64,000 nucleotides of DNA from Atrichornis clamosus (taxonomy: Eukaryota; Chordata; Aves; Passeriformes; Menuridae), in NCBI GenBank assembly GCA_013400975.1, contig WBMZ01015307.1:1-64000 (forward strand). Direction: 5' to 3'. This document shows positions 1-11,890 of the stretch, piece by piece. Made by a program: the position numbers and the translations under genes. Positions within the stretch are counted from its first letter, which is position 1, and every line of letters starts with the position of its first letter. A model generated the notes under the pieces. That model did no database searches, was not told the origin of the DNA, and worked only from the letters and a program-made list of their open reading frames with translations.

Positions 1-27
1 AGGGGCAGGGGCAGGGGCAGGGCCGGG
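1..27 (+). repeat. Short GGGGCA tandem repeat with G-quadruplex potential
   Basis: G-runs lie at 2-5, 8-11, 14-17, 20-22 and 25-27, separated by CA, CA, CA and CC. This meets the usual four-run pattern for an intramolecular G-quadruplex with two-base loops. The array is cut by the window start, so its true length is unknown. Confidence 0.7.
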
Positions 28-110
28 CCAGGCCCAGGTGCAGCGCCAGGGCCAGGCTGCCGCCTGCTGCCGGCCGCCGCGCGGGTAATCACGCGTCCCC
101 CCTCACTGCT
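1..110. other. GC- and CpG-rich segment, possible CpG-island edge
   Basis: The first 110 bases are far richer in G+C and CpG than anything else in the window, with CCGCGCGG- and ACGCGT-like runs at about 76-97. The composition drops sharply to AT-rich from about 110. The segment opens with three AGGGGC units and further degenerate copies. In vertebrates such a composition usually marks the edge of a CpG island, so a promoter or first exon may lie just left of the window. No exon, TATA box or open frame can be supported in the part that is visible. A simple GC-rich repeat is the alternative. Confidence 0.5.
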
Positions 111-640
111 GATTTGCAAGAGCAGATTAATCAGAGCGCACGGCTTGATGAAATTTGCTGTTATTGTGCCCATTTTTAGAAACATCTTTTATTATCTTCA
201 TTATTCATTTACAGGGGACCGGCATCAATTATGCAAATGAGTTCACAGACTTTGCAGATTACTTCATTTGCCGCTATTGTTTGTGGAAATTTAATTATTA
301 AATATTATTAAGCTTGCGTTTTCTTCAATTTTCCGAGGCTTAGTTTCATTTGATTTTTCCTCCAGCTGCTCTCGTTTCCTTTCAGTGCCAAAACAGCTCC
401 TCATCAAAGCAGCTCTGGCATGTGAAGACCAAATAAAATCTCCTCAATTTAATAATTTTGATGTTAGTCCCTTGTTCTCAGCTGCTTGCTCAAAGCAATG
501 CAGAGAGAAACGCAGAGCACATTCAATTTAATGAGTAGAAATTGAATTCAAGTTTGTTCGGAATTGACTTCAATTAAGCAGAGTCTTAATGATAAATTAA
601 TCTCTTTTCTTTATTCCCTAGAATTTGTTTTTCAAAGTAG
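101..640. promoter_or_regulatory. Candidate conserved non-coding element with octamer and homeodomain sites
   Basis: This AT-rich block has no transposon similarity and no open frame. It is dense in recognisable factor motifs. There is a palindromic GATTAATC at 125-132, a perfect POU octamer ATGCAAAT at 231-238 inside ATTATGCAAAT, a SOX-like ATTGTT at 276-281 followed directly by a RUNX-like TTGTGG (281-286), and a TTAATTATTAAATATTATTAA homeodomain-type tract around 291-311. Position beside a CpG-rich segment and this texture resemble deeply conserved developmental enhancers. Conservation itself cannot be seen from one sequence, and AT-rich DNA produces some of these words by chance. The neighbouring target gene is not in the window. 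Confidence 0.45.
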
Positions 641-2096
641 GAAATTGGACTACATTGAAAGACCAAATAAAGAATACCAATTTTAACTAGATTATGGAAC
701 CGATAGCAAAATTTAATTCTTTATAGTAATGTACTTGGACAAATAGCATTCACTCTATGGCATGTATTATAATTTATATTCATTGTTACAACTCACACTT
801 TCATGGCATGGATAAAATGGCAGTTGAATTAAATATGGGCCTGTAATAGACTTCAGAGTTTTAATCTTTATTAAGAAACTCTAATTGAATGCATAATTAG
901 CTTTTCAGGGTCTAGGAAACTAGGTTTAATATCTATGTAGGCTGAAAACATAAATCAGGCATTTTTTTAAGAGCATTTTTTACGAGTTTATTTTTTAGGA
1001 GAAATTATCTTGTAACATGACTTATATAAAAAGCCACATTTTTACTTCATTGGAAGAAGCTATGTATGGAGGAGCAGTAGCAAGCTTTTTCATGCTTTTA
1101 ATGCCCAAAGACAGTTCTTGCATTCTGGGTCAATGGTGGGTAGTGCAACCTCCTTTCATCAGAACAACTCCAGTTAGCTTGTGTTTGTCCCCATTGAAAC
1201 ACATAGGCAAAACAAGTCCATGCTTATGAATAGGAGCATGCCCATTTCCTTCTGTGTTGCAGTTCTACCATGCTTAGTCATCTTAGTATCTTTGTTATTT
1301 CCTCTATTTTATTGTTGTGGTATGACCACCGCAAGCTCTATGTTTTACTATTTCAGTGAGCAAGCCATGTTTTCAAGAGTGGAGAGAAATTTGGGTGCCT
1401 GCTCTAGCTTTTCAAAGGGATCAAGCATCTTTATGATGTCTTAAGCTGGTCATCTCATGCCGCTGATAATTTATGAAACTTTGATTCTTTTACCCCTCTC
1501 CTCAATGAAAAAAAAAAATGAATCCAGTGGTGTCTCAGGTGCGGAAGGAATTTTTACTAAGATTAATTATAAATTCAGGGAGTGTGAAATCCTGTGCTTT
1601 TGGTTTTCAGTGAAGACAGTGGGTCATTTTGGCCAGCTGAGGAACATTCAGTCTTCTGCTTTACCTTCACATAAATTCTTTGGTTCCCAGGCATTGAGCA
1701 AGGGTATATATTGCTTTTTAACTAAGAAGTAATAAATTGAACAATTTCCTTTAGACACCTTTTACAATCTGCACTGGACTTGTGAGCACCTCCCACTGTG
1801 TGTCCAGTGCTGGTATGTTTCCCTGGAGTTTCCTGTTATGTTTTCTTGGTGTAAAGGATCAAGAGCCTGCCTACAGACTCTTTGCACAGCACACAATTGA
1901 AAATATTTATTAAGGAAACATGTTTATTTTTACAGATCTGGGAGATTAAATTTTATTGCTTCAAGGATACCCATGTTCCAAAGATTTGCTTCCATTTTCT
2001 GAGTGAGTTTTTCAGTAAATATCCATTTGGAAATGGGATCCAATGTTTTCTGGAAATTATGGAGAAAGGTTTGTTAGTCTAAACTTCCTGTGTGTT
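641..2096. other. Intergenic or intronic AT-rich DNA, no gene seen
   Basis: No repeat family, RNA gene or credible coding exon is recognised. The open frames here (up to 91 codons at 1457-1732) start at arbitrary ATGs and have low-complexity, hydrophobic or lysine-rich translations typical of chance frames. Confidence 0.7.
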
Positions 2097-2197
2097 TTGG
2101 GAGTATGGTTTAATGGTGAACATGGTGGTCCTAGGTTAACAGTTAGACACAATGATCTTAGAGGTGTTTTCCAACCTTAATGATTCTATGATTCTCT
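2097..2197 (+). mobile_element. CR1 LINE 3'-end fragment
   Basis: About 100 bases match the far 3' end of the avian CR1 LINE as I know it: a GTTTAATGG-like stretch, then AATGATCTTAGAGGTGTTTTCCAACC, ending in the family's short tail TGATTCTATGATTCT (about 2180-2194). Most CR1 copies are 5'-truncated like this one. It is non-coding and has no other retained part. Divergence from the consensus looks moderate. The strand is set by the tail lying at the right end. Confidence 0.85.
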
Positions 2198-5100
2198 ATT
2201 TCAGAACTGCACTTACTTAGAGATGAAATAAATGTTTTTTACAAGAAATTGCAATTGCAGTTCATACATAGCTGAGTTGTTTCATGTTGGAACCAGTCCC
2301 TCTGTTCCAGTAGACACAGACAAGATTTATAAAAACATTAAGGTGCTCAGGGTCACAGAAAGCCTTCCAAAGGTGAGAGATGTCAAAGCTCCATCAGTCT
2401 TTGCAGCCTCCATGTCTGACTGAACCTGTTTTTGGGGATGACACCGTAGGCGTCACACACACACGTGTTCCAACAATAGATTACATTATAAAACATCTAC
2501 AAAGAAGTCATTAAGACAGTGTTCCTGTTAGAAATACCTATACTATAATAGCACCGCCGTACTCCATATTCCCTTGTATATCACTGATTCTCTTATCAAT
2601 TTCTTCAGTGCACAAGCATTAAAGGCTTTTATTGCATATAGATCTTACAGGTTCACTTTAAGGTCTGACCATTAAACCAAGCTGTTTCCATCTATTTGTC
2701 ATCATTTGCAGTAATGGTTCTGTAGTTCAGTGCCTGCCTTCTGCAGTCTCAGTGTTGTCTGATTAGACTCCTGTTGACACCTGTGCAGATCACACTGCCA
2801 TCTTTTCTTTTCATCTGAAAAAGCCCTACAGGGCCCTATATGTGGTACACTGAAACAGTTTCTCAAAGTTACTTGTCTTATGTACAAAGGAAGATCATAT
2901 GCCAAAACAGCTTTTTTAAAAAAAAACCAAACTGACTTTCCCCCTTTCACAACTGAATCTGATCTTGGTGAGCATGTCCTTTCTTTTGCTTTGTACGTTT
3001 TCCCAGGAGATTTGGCTTTTTTGAATCTCTATTGGGCAGAAATGGGATGACTCCATAAGCAAAATTCAGCCAAATCAATAAGTTTCTTGGAGAGGAAAGG
3101 GGCCATAAAACCAATTTCAACTAGTAAGTATATTCTGCATCTGATCATCAGAAATACCAAGCACATAGTAATATGCCTTTTAAACAGAAAGTGGAATGTT
3201 TTTACAAGAGATATTTGGGTCAATTTTGGCTAAGGAGTATAGTAACTAGTAGATTATCTAGCTTAGCTGGAAAATCAAGCTCCCTACTTCTCAGAGAAGG
3301 GTGAGGCAAGATACTGTAAAGGGAAATAATTTGTTTCTACAAGAAAGATGTAAGGGGAGGGAAAGATCACTGTCCTTAAATTATCCTTTACCAGTATGAA
3401 AGAGCTCTGGTTTATTAGTATCTACACACCTGCAGTGTAACTAATTCCCCACTTATGACAATACTATAGTTATTTTATATTCTGAGTTTATTTTCTGGAG
3501 ATTTCAAGATAGTACATTTATTGTGATCAAGATTTTACAGCTTTCTTTAATCATTTCTTGCTAGACAATATTGTTTTCAGTGCTACTCTTTTCTACTCTA
3601 TTTTTGTTCTGCACACTCCTTCAACAGCCCTGATGGTAAATATATGAGGCAAGAGTAAAGTTAAGTATTCAAAAGGTAAGAAATGTCACACTTATAAAAT
3701 CCTTTAAGAGGCAACTCTTGACTACATTGTCAGCTACTATTTCTGAAGTACAATTATTATATCACTTGAGATAATGTTGCGTTTTGTGCTGTTGAACACT
3801 TTGTATATGCCAGAAAATCTGGCAAATCATTTATCTGTCTCAGCTTTTCAACGTGAATGAGCCTAAACTGCATTTGTGACTACTGCAGTCTCTAACCACA
3901 GGTCTCTATTCAGTTCTCATGGTCAGGGACAAAGCATGGATTTGCTGAGCCACCAACATCTGAGTACTTTCTTGTGAATAATTCTATAAGTCACAGCTCC
4001 TTTGCAGTTTTTTTTCTACATTGCAGGTATGATCATCCAAATTTCAAGCCTGGCTGATCATCTGGGTAGCTATATTTAATTAACTGTTGAGGACAGAACA
4101 AAGCTCTATTCTGGATCTGTTTTTCATTTTCCGAGATTTGAGAAAACATTCTAGAAATTTTTCTTTTCAGTTATTTTTCCACTGTTATTTGTTGGTCATG
4201 GGCTGGCCACTGTTGCTGCATAGTTTGACTATTTGTCAGATTTATCAACCAGCTTAAGAACACTGTGAGCTGTGACTTGCATTTGTAGGATACCTGTACA
4301 TGCAACTCAGTTAGCTTCAGAGTAAAATCTCATCATGAAATTAAACTTAAGGCAGCATTGCTGCTGCTTAAAAAAAGCCTATAGCATATACCTACTGACT
4401 AAAATAATAAAATATTTACTGAAGAAAGATGAGAATTTAATCACATAAAAGTCTGTTGGTAAAGACATACTGGGCTGTTTATGGCAGTGGAAAATATTAT
4501 ATCATATTACGTCTCTGACTTTGTGGGAGAAAAAGTGTGATATTGACAAGTAAGTGATTATGTAATGAGACGGTACTGCAAAGAGTACACAAAGGGTGTA
4601 GAGCTAAAGAGATCTGCAGTTTCTGGACTGCTATGTGACATTCCAAATACAGTTTCCTGAGAAATCTCAAACTTGAAAATCTTTTACTATGTTAAGAAAA
4701 AGTATTAAAAATCAATGTTCCACTATGTGAAGTTAGTCTTATCGCTACTAGAAGGCTTGATTTCACATGCTTCAAGGAGACCTTCCCCTTTTCTGTAAAA
4801 TTTGATGCAGGTTTTATTGCAAAAGATTTGTGCTTTTTGTGGAAGTTCATTTCAAACCTTCTTCAACAGCTTCCTTTTTGCAGGGCCGTCTCTTGGAAGA
4901 TGTGCAAGAGGGCTGTTAAGAAAGTTTTCACTGAAGGGGACCCTGGGTCTCTCATTTCAGTTTTTGTGTGGATTGAAGTCTTGCCTAGAGATGGGAACAA
5001 AAATCAGCCCTAGCGAAGTACTATATTCAAGGTGGAGTAAGAGAAGTGAGGCTTCTGCAGCTGTGATATTGTCAGGGCTTTTTCTGTACACAGACCTTTG

Positions 5101-7692
5101 GATGACTGTAATTCTATTGTTGATTTAGATCATTAGCCTCTGTATGCCTCACAAACTGCATAGGTGTGTCCTAAGGTTCACAGTGGCTGAATTCTGCTTT
5201 CCATTCTGCCCATCTAAACCAAAGGCAGTACAATTAGTTTTACTACTGTCAGTGAGTTTTACTACTTTCAGTGAGCATAAGCAAAAGCATTTCTTCTAAA
5301 TAAAAATTTGTGAGCCACTAGGAAACACGTATTAAACAGCACTATATAGAATAAATGCACGTTTTTCTCTCTTGCCCATAGCTGTGTGCTGAGAAATAAT
5401 TTTAGTTGTAGCCCATTCTGGAACATCACCTTTGTATCAAGAGTCACCGCAATGCAAATTTACATAGTAGAAACATCCCTGTGTTCTTTAAAGTGATTAT
5501 TTTTTGTTGGTTTTTATAATCTCTGTTCTTAGGGTAGATGTGCTTAAAATCACTGTTTTCATTCTTTATGTCAGATGACCACATTGCAAGTTATATTTTG
5601 TTATTGCCTACTGGTGGGTTTCTTACACCTTTTCGTGGAGTATCTTCCCTGCAGGAGACAGGATGTGAGACTAAAGGGCCTGTGATTCTGATCGTGTGTG
5701 GCAATTCCTGTGATCTTGAGTTTGTGTACTGTATTGGAGATTTGAAACTCTTGCATTAGATGGGATATAGTTGTATTGCCCCGGGGACGCAGAGCTGAAG
5801 TACCAAAGGAACAAATTAACAGGATGTCACATTAAAATAATTTTTCAACTCTAATTTAGGTAGCTAGATTAATGTGAGTTCATTTAGGAATACTTATATA
5901 TAACATAATCACATCTAAATGATGTACAACATCAACAATAATTAAGGTAGAAAAATCAAATTTATGTAAAAAGGGGTCTAGACTTTCAGTGTTTGTACAC
6001 CTCAAATACATCTGTTGAAAGGAAGTAGAGTCAGAAGGGAATATTTTAAATTCCAAATCATGTAGTAAACATAGTGCATCCTTTGACTCTTGGAGTCTTT
6101 CTGTAGGGAATTTTTCAAAACCTGACATTTCCTTCTGGCTTATTTTCCATTACCAGGACTGGTCAAGCCCTTCAGTCCACTTGAGAAAACTTTTGAATTT
6201 CTGCTGACTACTAAAGCAATGTGAACACAACCTATAATAATTCCTAAAAATATGGATATTTTCAGTCTTTTTTTAATACATGTGCTCTGGTTCTATTTTA
6301 TAAAACATTTAGTAAATGGCACAGTACCTTTTGACATGGATGTTTTAACTGCAAAGCAAGGTTTAAGGATGAAATGCAGAGAAGTACCAGAAGAAAAAGA
6401 ACTTTTGAAGCTTATGATGTAACTGAAATTGACTAAATATATTATTAATAATGTGAAAAAACTAATTTTCAAATGTTTTGTTGAAAGGTAAGGAATTGAC
6501 TGTGATAGGTCAGGTACCCTGGGAGTATTAGCACTATTAATTCTGCCTGGAGAAATAGCAAAAACATCTTATTTCCATTTTCCCTGTGAACAGATTTCTT
6601 CTACTTTTTAATTTCCTTATAAAGGAAAAATCCTGTTTATCTCTCCAGGAACAAAATTATTTAAGAGAGTGTCAATGGTTTGTACTGTGTCCCGTTTCAT
6701 CTTACTGCATACAATTTTAAAATTTATTATTTGATTATTAACTATGACTATTAAATCACTTTAATAATGAAGAACTAAAGTGAAAACTCCAAGTTAGACT
6801 TGGTAGGTTTTGATGCTACATGAAAAAGCAAAAATCATCCATAGACTGATGACAACTTGCTGTTTGAAATGACCATTTTTGTTAAGCTCTTGTTAAGACT
6901 TAAGGCTGTAGATGGTTATTGCACTCCATTGTACAGCTTCCTGGAAGTTTACCTAGTTTTAGTAGTTCTATTATGTTGCACAGAATCGACTCAGTTTTCT
7001 GTCTGCAAACTTTCTCCCTATAACTGAGCAGTCGGTTGCCTGAAATACAAGCTATTGACACGTAAGAGGACAGACATATTTAATCAAGACTCTGCCTAGG
7101 TGGCAAATGTACCACTGCAGAATGTAACTTACTACTCTGTGTAATACAGAATATTCAGCTCTGTCCCAAAATTTTCATCATGTGAACTTTTGGACCCAGA
7201 GCTTTTCCAAAATTCTGTTTAATTGGTGAGAGAAATTCAGCACTGTGCGTGAACATCAGAATGGTTTATAGTCTATGCAACACTACTAGCATGGTAGTTT
7301 TGCAAAGGCTGAGATCATAAGCAAGCAGAGAATTTGTCCTAATTAAACTATATATGTATACTGTGCCTAATATGAAAACAATCCAGAAGTAAACCAAGAG
7401 AAGTCATTATTAGATTCTGTTCCTCAGAAGCTCATTTTGTTTGCTGTTAATGCTCATCTTATGAATGTTGTTGAGAGATCTACCCTTAAAATATCTGCTA
7501 AAGATGAAAGCAATTATTGCTTGAACTTTCTTAGATTGCAGCCACAAACTCTTTTAAAGGGAATGTAACAAAATGAGGAAAACTAAGAAAATGGGTGAAG
7601 AAAACATGAGTCAGAATAAACAGGATAAAATGAGTTGAAGAATGTCAACAATGAAGATTTCTGCTGAAGCTGCACTCCTATTCCTGTGGATG
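2198..7692. other. Intergenic or intronic DNA, no gene seen
   Basis: About 5.5 kb of AT-rich single-copy DNA without a recognised repeat apart from one 19-base tandem duplication at 5236-5273. Open frames reach 108 codons (4802-5128), overlap other frames, and show no domain, signal peptide or known family. I see no exon with both good splice sites and protein-like composition. Confidence 0.65.
5236..5273. repeat. 19-bp tandem duplication
   Basis: AGTTTTACTACTGTCAGTG (5236-5254) is followed at once by a second copy (5255-5273) that differs only by G to T at the thirteenth base. This looks like a recent small slippage or duplication event. Confidence 0.9.
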
Positions 7693-8287
7693 TGTCATGC
7701 TTTAACCCACTTGGCAACCAAGCCCCGCACAGCTGCTTGCCCACTCCCCCACCAGCAAGATAGGGAAGAAAACCGGAAAAGTAAAAGTCAAAAAACTTGT
7801 GGGTTGAGACAAAGACCATTTAAAAAGTAAAGCAAAACCTGTGCATGTAAGCAAGGCAAAACAAGGAATGTGTTCACCACTTCCCATGGGCAGGCAGGTA
7901 TTCAGCCAACTCCAGGAATGCAGGTTGCCATCAGGCAGAATGGTTACTTGGGAAGATAAAAAGCCATAGCTCCAAACATTTCCCCCTTTCTTCTTCTTCC
8001 CCCAAATTTACATGCTGAGCATGATGCCATATGGTGTGTAATATCCCTATGATCAGTTGGGGTCAACTGTCCCAGCTGTGTCCCATCCCAACTTCTTGTG
8101 CACCTCTTGTCTACTCACTGGTGGGATGGATGAGAAGCTGAAAAGGCCTCAATGCTGCATAAGTCCTGTTCAGCAAGAACTAAACAATCCCTGAATTATT
8201 AATGCTGTTTCCAGCACAAATCTAAAACACAGTCCCATACAAGCTACTCTAAAGAAAAATAACTGTACTCCAGACCAAACCAGTACA
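7693..8287 (-). mobile_element. Solo LTR of an avian endogenous retrovirus (ERVL-like, name uncertain)
   Basis: This 595-base segment matches an LTR family I recognise from bird genomes. Landmarks on the plus strand are TTGGCAACCAAGCCCC near 7711, CACTTCCCATGGGCAGGCAGG near 7877, TCAGTTGGGGTCAACTGTCCC near 8054 and AAACCAGTACA at the right edge. The element begins TG and ends CA. Retroviral orientation is minus: read that way, the promoter region (a decayed TATA equivalent near 8008-8014) precedes the decayed polyadenylation region near 7820-7830. No gag, pol or env remnant lies on either side, so it is a solo LTR left by recombination between two LTRs. No clear target-site duplication remains, which fits age or imprecise edges. 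Assignment to ERVL rather than another class is from memory. Confidence 0.85.
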
Positions 8288-11200
8288 AAGTGTCAGTTTG
8301 CTGTGAGCAGGGGAGGATGTGTACAGAAGGCTGTAAGACTGTCCTGAAGTGCATTTCCCACAAAACTGATAAAAATTAAGTTTTGCTAAAATAAGGAAGT
8401 GACAATCCATGAACGGTTCCAATGTTCTAGCATAGCAGATTTTCTCCTCTCAGACATGAGAGTTACAAATGGAAGTACATGCGTGCCTAGGGACAGTAGT
8501 GTCACCAAGGTGAGTCACCTCAAAAAGAACAGTTGGTGAAAGTGCTGCGGTCTCCTTGAAGGAAGAAGCACCAGTTGGTGGCTGGGTATCTCTAGTTACT
8601 TAGTTAGAAGCTCATTCAGACACTTTGAGTTAGCTATCTTTTAAGACTACTTCTTAAAGAAATTGCCCAATGCCTATCCTAGAGAGAGGCTGCCTAGAAG
8701 AAGGTTTGTGTTTGATACCAACTGCTTTATCTGTGGGTGAATTAGCTGGGTTTTGTTCCATCACGTAGCAACTTTCAGCAACATTCAGTTCTTAGAAAGT
8801 AAAACATTTTAGACCTGTGACTGAGGTGGTACCCACGATTTCTATAGCATTAGCCGTTGTTATTAACTCTGGCAAAATCTATTTTCCACTTTAGATTCTC
8901 AGTAGTAAGTAGTAATTATTCAAGGCCTAGTCTTGAGATACATAAAATAACTGGCAGTATCATACCCATTAAGCTGTCAGTTTTCAGCAGGGCACTTGTT
9001 GTACCTATGGTTTCCTGTCTTCCTGACTTCCTTCAACAATCTCCTCTCCATCAGCTGTGTCTCTTATGCCCCAGAAACTGCTGTCAGTGGCCTGGCAGAT
9101 GGCTCATTTTACATGTCTGTCATGTTGTGAAGTGTGTGTAGGAGCTGGATTAAATGAAGAGAAAGTTGACTCATCTGACTGCCTACCGAGGAGCTTCAGG
9201 TCGGGGAAAGCTTTCTCTGCATTAGGACTGCAGTAATTGGAAGAGGAGAAAAGTAGAAGGAAAGGACAGCTTTGCAGTGAGGTAGGGAGAGGGAGGCAGC
9301 AGAGACTGGATGGAGATGGCTGAAGTACATATGCTGTTGGAGTATAGGAGTAATAGCTCTTTTTCAGTGCCGTGTTGGAGCCTTTGAGAACTTTTGAGGA
9401 AATCATTTCCTATCAGCTTTTTCAGCCTTACACTTTAAGGACACAGGCTTCTTCTAGTGCTTGTAGGCATTAGCTCTCCCTGCTTTTGGAAAGTTGGAGG
9501 GAGAAAACAGAAGTAGAGGGGTGGTGTGGAAGAGATTAATACTGTCTGCCTGTGGATAAAAAAGTGAGGCATCTTTCCCTCCCCACCCAAACCTGAGTCT
9601 TTTGTGGAGCTCACAGTAAGTTATAAAAAACTCATCTGAATAATTCTGCACTATGTGGATGTCAGCTGCTTTTTTCAATAGATTTGTAATGTTCCCAAAT
9701 ACAGTGGTGGTACAGTGGTAATGGAGTGGTAGGGTGAGCAGTGAAAATTTGTGATACATTTTAAAGTAAAATGAGAGAGAGTACTGCCCTTAAAATTGCA
9801 TTAATGAAAAATCATCCCTGGAAAATAGTGGAGAGAGTTATTTTTATGCAAGTGCAGATTTTTGATGCCAAGACAATAAAGAAAAACCACAGTTTGTTCC
9901 ATTAAGCTTGTATCATATTGTCAGCACTTGCCCATATGGAAAACATATAAATTGTCATGAAAACATGAAAATGGGACAATTTAGTAATGTTTTGAGTAGG
10001 CTTTATAAATATCATATGTATTTTTAAATATATAAGTGATGCAGTTTTGAACACAAAAGAGCCACAGTTGTGGCAGCCAGATTTTGCTGCGTTCCCAGAG
10101 CAGCAAAATTAGCAGAGCTGTAAATGTAGTTATTCAAAAGTTGAAAATTTGGAAGAAGTATTAAGAGATTTGGTGGGAAACCAGTAAAAGCTAAAAGTGG
10201 CACAAGTATGCATTCTTTTTTCTCACTGGAGGTCAGAATTTGTGTGTGTGCACACAAATTCTAGATTTAACTGAGCTTCTGTACAAAGACTCAATCATTA
10301 AGCTTGACAACTCGGAGGCTGAAGCAAAGCTTCAGCTCATGGGTGGCTGAAGTAGTGGTATTGTTGGGCAAAGGGTAGAAATGTGGGCAGCTTTTTGAAG
10401 GCAGTATGACCTTTTACCACATTATGTGCTTGTATGGGTTTGGAAAGTACTAAGGCTGGGTCTACAGGGTTATTCTTAGCCCTGCTGTTAAACACACCAG
10501 TTGTACAGAATATCAGAGCTCAATTGGTATGAATGGAGAAATGAGGCTATGCATTAGCTGAGAATCTGACTCATTTTGCAAAGACGAGGAATCAAAGGCA
10601 TATTTGCAAGTTTTTTCCCTTACCTTATCCCACTAACTGTCTTTCCCTTACATTTTGTATGGAATTTGTGATGGAAAAATAATTTTGCTTAAACCAGCAC
10701 TGAGTATTATGGTGTGTGTATTTCAGTAACTGATGCAGGCCGGAGACTAGGAGGTGTTTGTCAAGCAGAACTGTTATTCTGGGATCCAGTGTGCCTGGGA
10801 TTTCTTCACATGGTATTCATCCAGTGACTTTCTTCCAAAATCCTTTCTGACTTGATTCCCTGTTTGTAGAGTCAATAATATTCCTTTCTTTCCCACCTTG
10901 TGTAAGCCCTTCCTCATGGAGTTTAGTCTCCAGAGCACATCACACATGTCTGGCTAAGGTCTTGTAGAACTACTCCAGTGCACTTCCTAATGTATTAAAT
11001 TGTCATTCAGTGGTGTTCTGGGTCTTGAAAACAATGTCACCTGATTGTACTGACTTACCCTGTGTGTCTCCTGAGGCACCATCTGAATGAGAACAGCTTA
11101 CGTCTCTTCTCCACAAAGGCCAGCTGGTGAGCAAACCCCACCTTTTTGTCTCTCCCTGCGGATTTTTGACCTCCTCAATGGAGATATTCCATCACTGGGG

Positions 11201-11850
11201 AAGCTGTGCTTCCTTCTGTGGGTTTTTTACTGTTTTTCACCCTGGTGCTATGAGAATCTGCTTCCGAAGCTAGAGAAATCTAACTCAGAATGCCACTGCT
11301 TTTAAAGTATATTGTAGAGGCATTCTGTGTTGGAGCTTCCCAAGAGGGAGGAAAGAGAGCATGCAATTAAAAAGTAGTAATTCTTGTTCTTAGTGACATG
11401 ACGATAATAACCATGTCTGTCTTTAAAAAAATTCCAAGGAAGTCCTACTGATTCATATTTATATAGAAACCGATATTGAAACATTTATTTCATAGCTAGT
11501 GGCCAAGGGACAAGATAAAATTCTGGTGCTGTATTTATATTGTGTTTTGCAGACATATCTAATCTTCAGTGGCATGAGAAATGTTGTAGAAAAGTATGTC
11601 ATCAAAAATTGCTTCAGCATCATACTTAAAAATCTGTCCTCTGGAAAACAGGTCAGCTTTCACTGTAGCTTATGGTAATACATACAGACACTACAGAGTA
11701 TTTTATATCTTATAATGGAGATAGTATAGATAATAATATACTTTCATCTATTACTTTTATCAGATCGTCTTATCTCCTTTGTGGCATCAAAAGCATGTAT
11801 TCAGAGAAGATTGAGACAGAAGTGTCTGCTTTATTTAATACGGACATGAA

Positions 11851-11890
11851 GGGCCTGATTCTGTTTACACTGAAGTCAGTGGGGATTTCT
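11851..11890 (+). repeat. Relic of an ancient amniote interspersed repeat
   Basis: The stretch from GGGCCTGATTCTG to AGTCAGTGGGGATTT resembles a very old repeat motif common in turtle and crocodile genomes, recalled but unnamed here. Its core CACTGAAGTCAGTGGG (11868-11883) recurs exactly, in reverse complement, at 27210-27225. That shared 16-mer with similar flanks is the evidence visible in this window. Confidence 0.45.

Noticed and set aside
7583..7887. Three small open frames on both strands (61-78 codons)
   Set aside because: They lie in or across the edge of the retroviral LTR and are shadows of its non-coding sequence.
10237..10258. Short GTGTGTGTGCACACA palindrome-like sequence
   Set aside because: Simple-sequence inverted repeat of a length expected by chance; no further structure around it.
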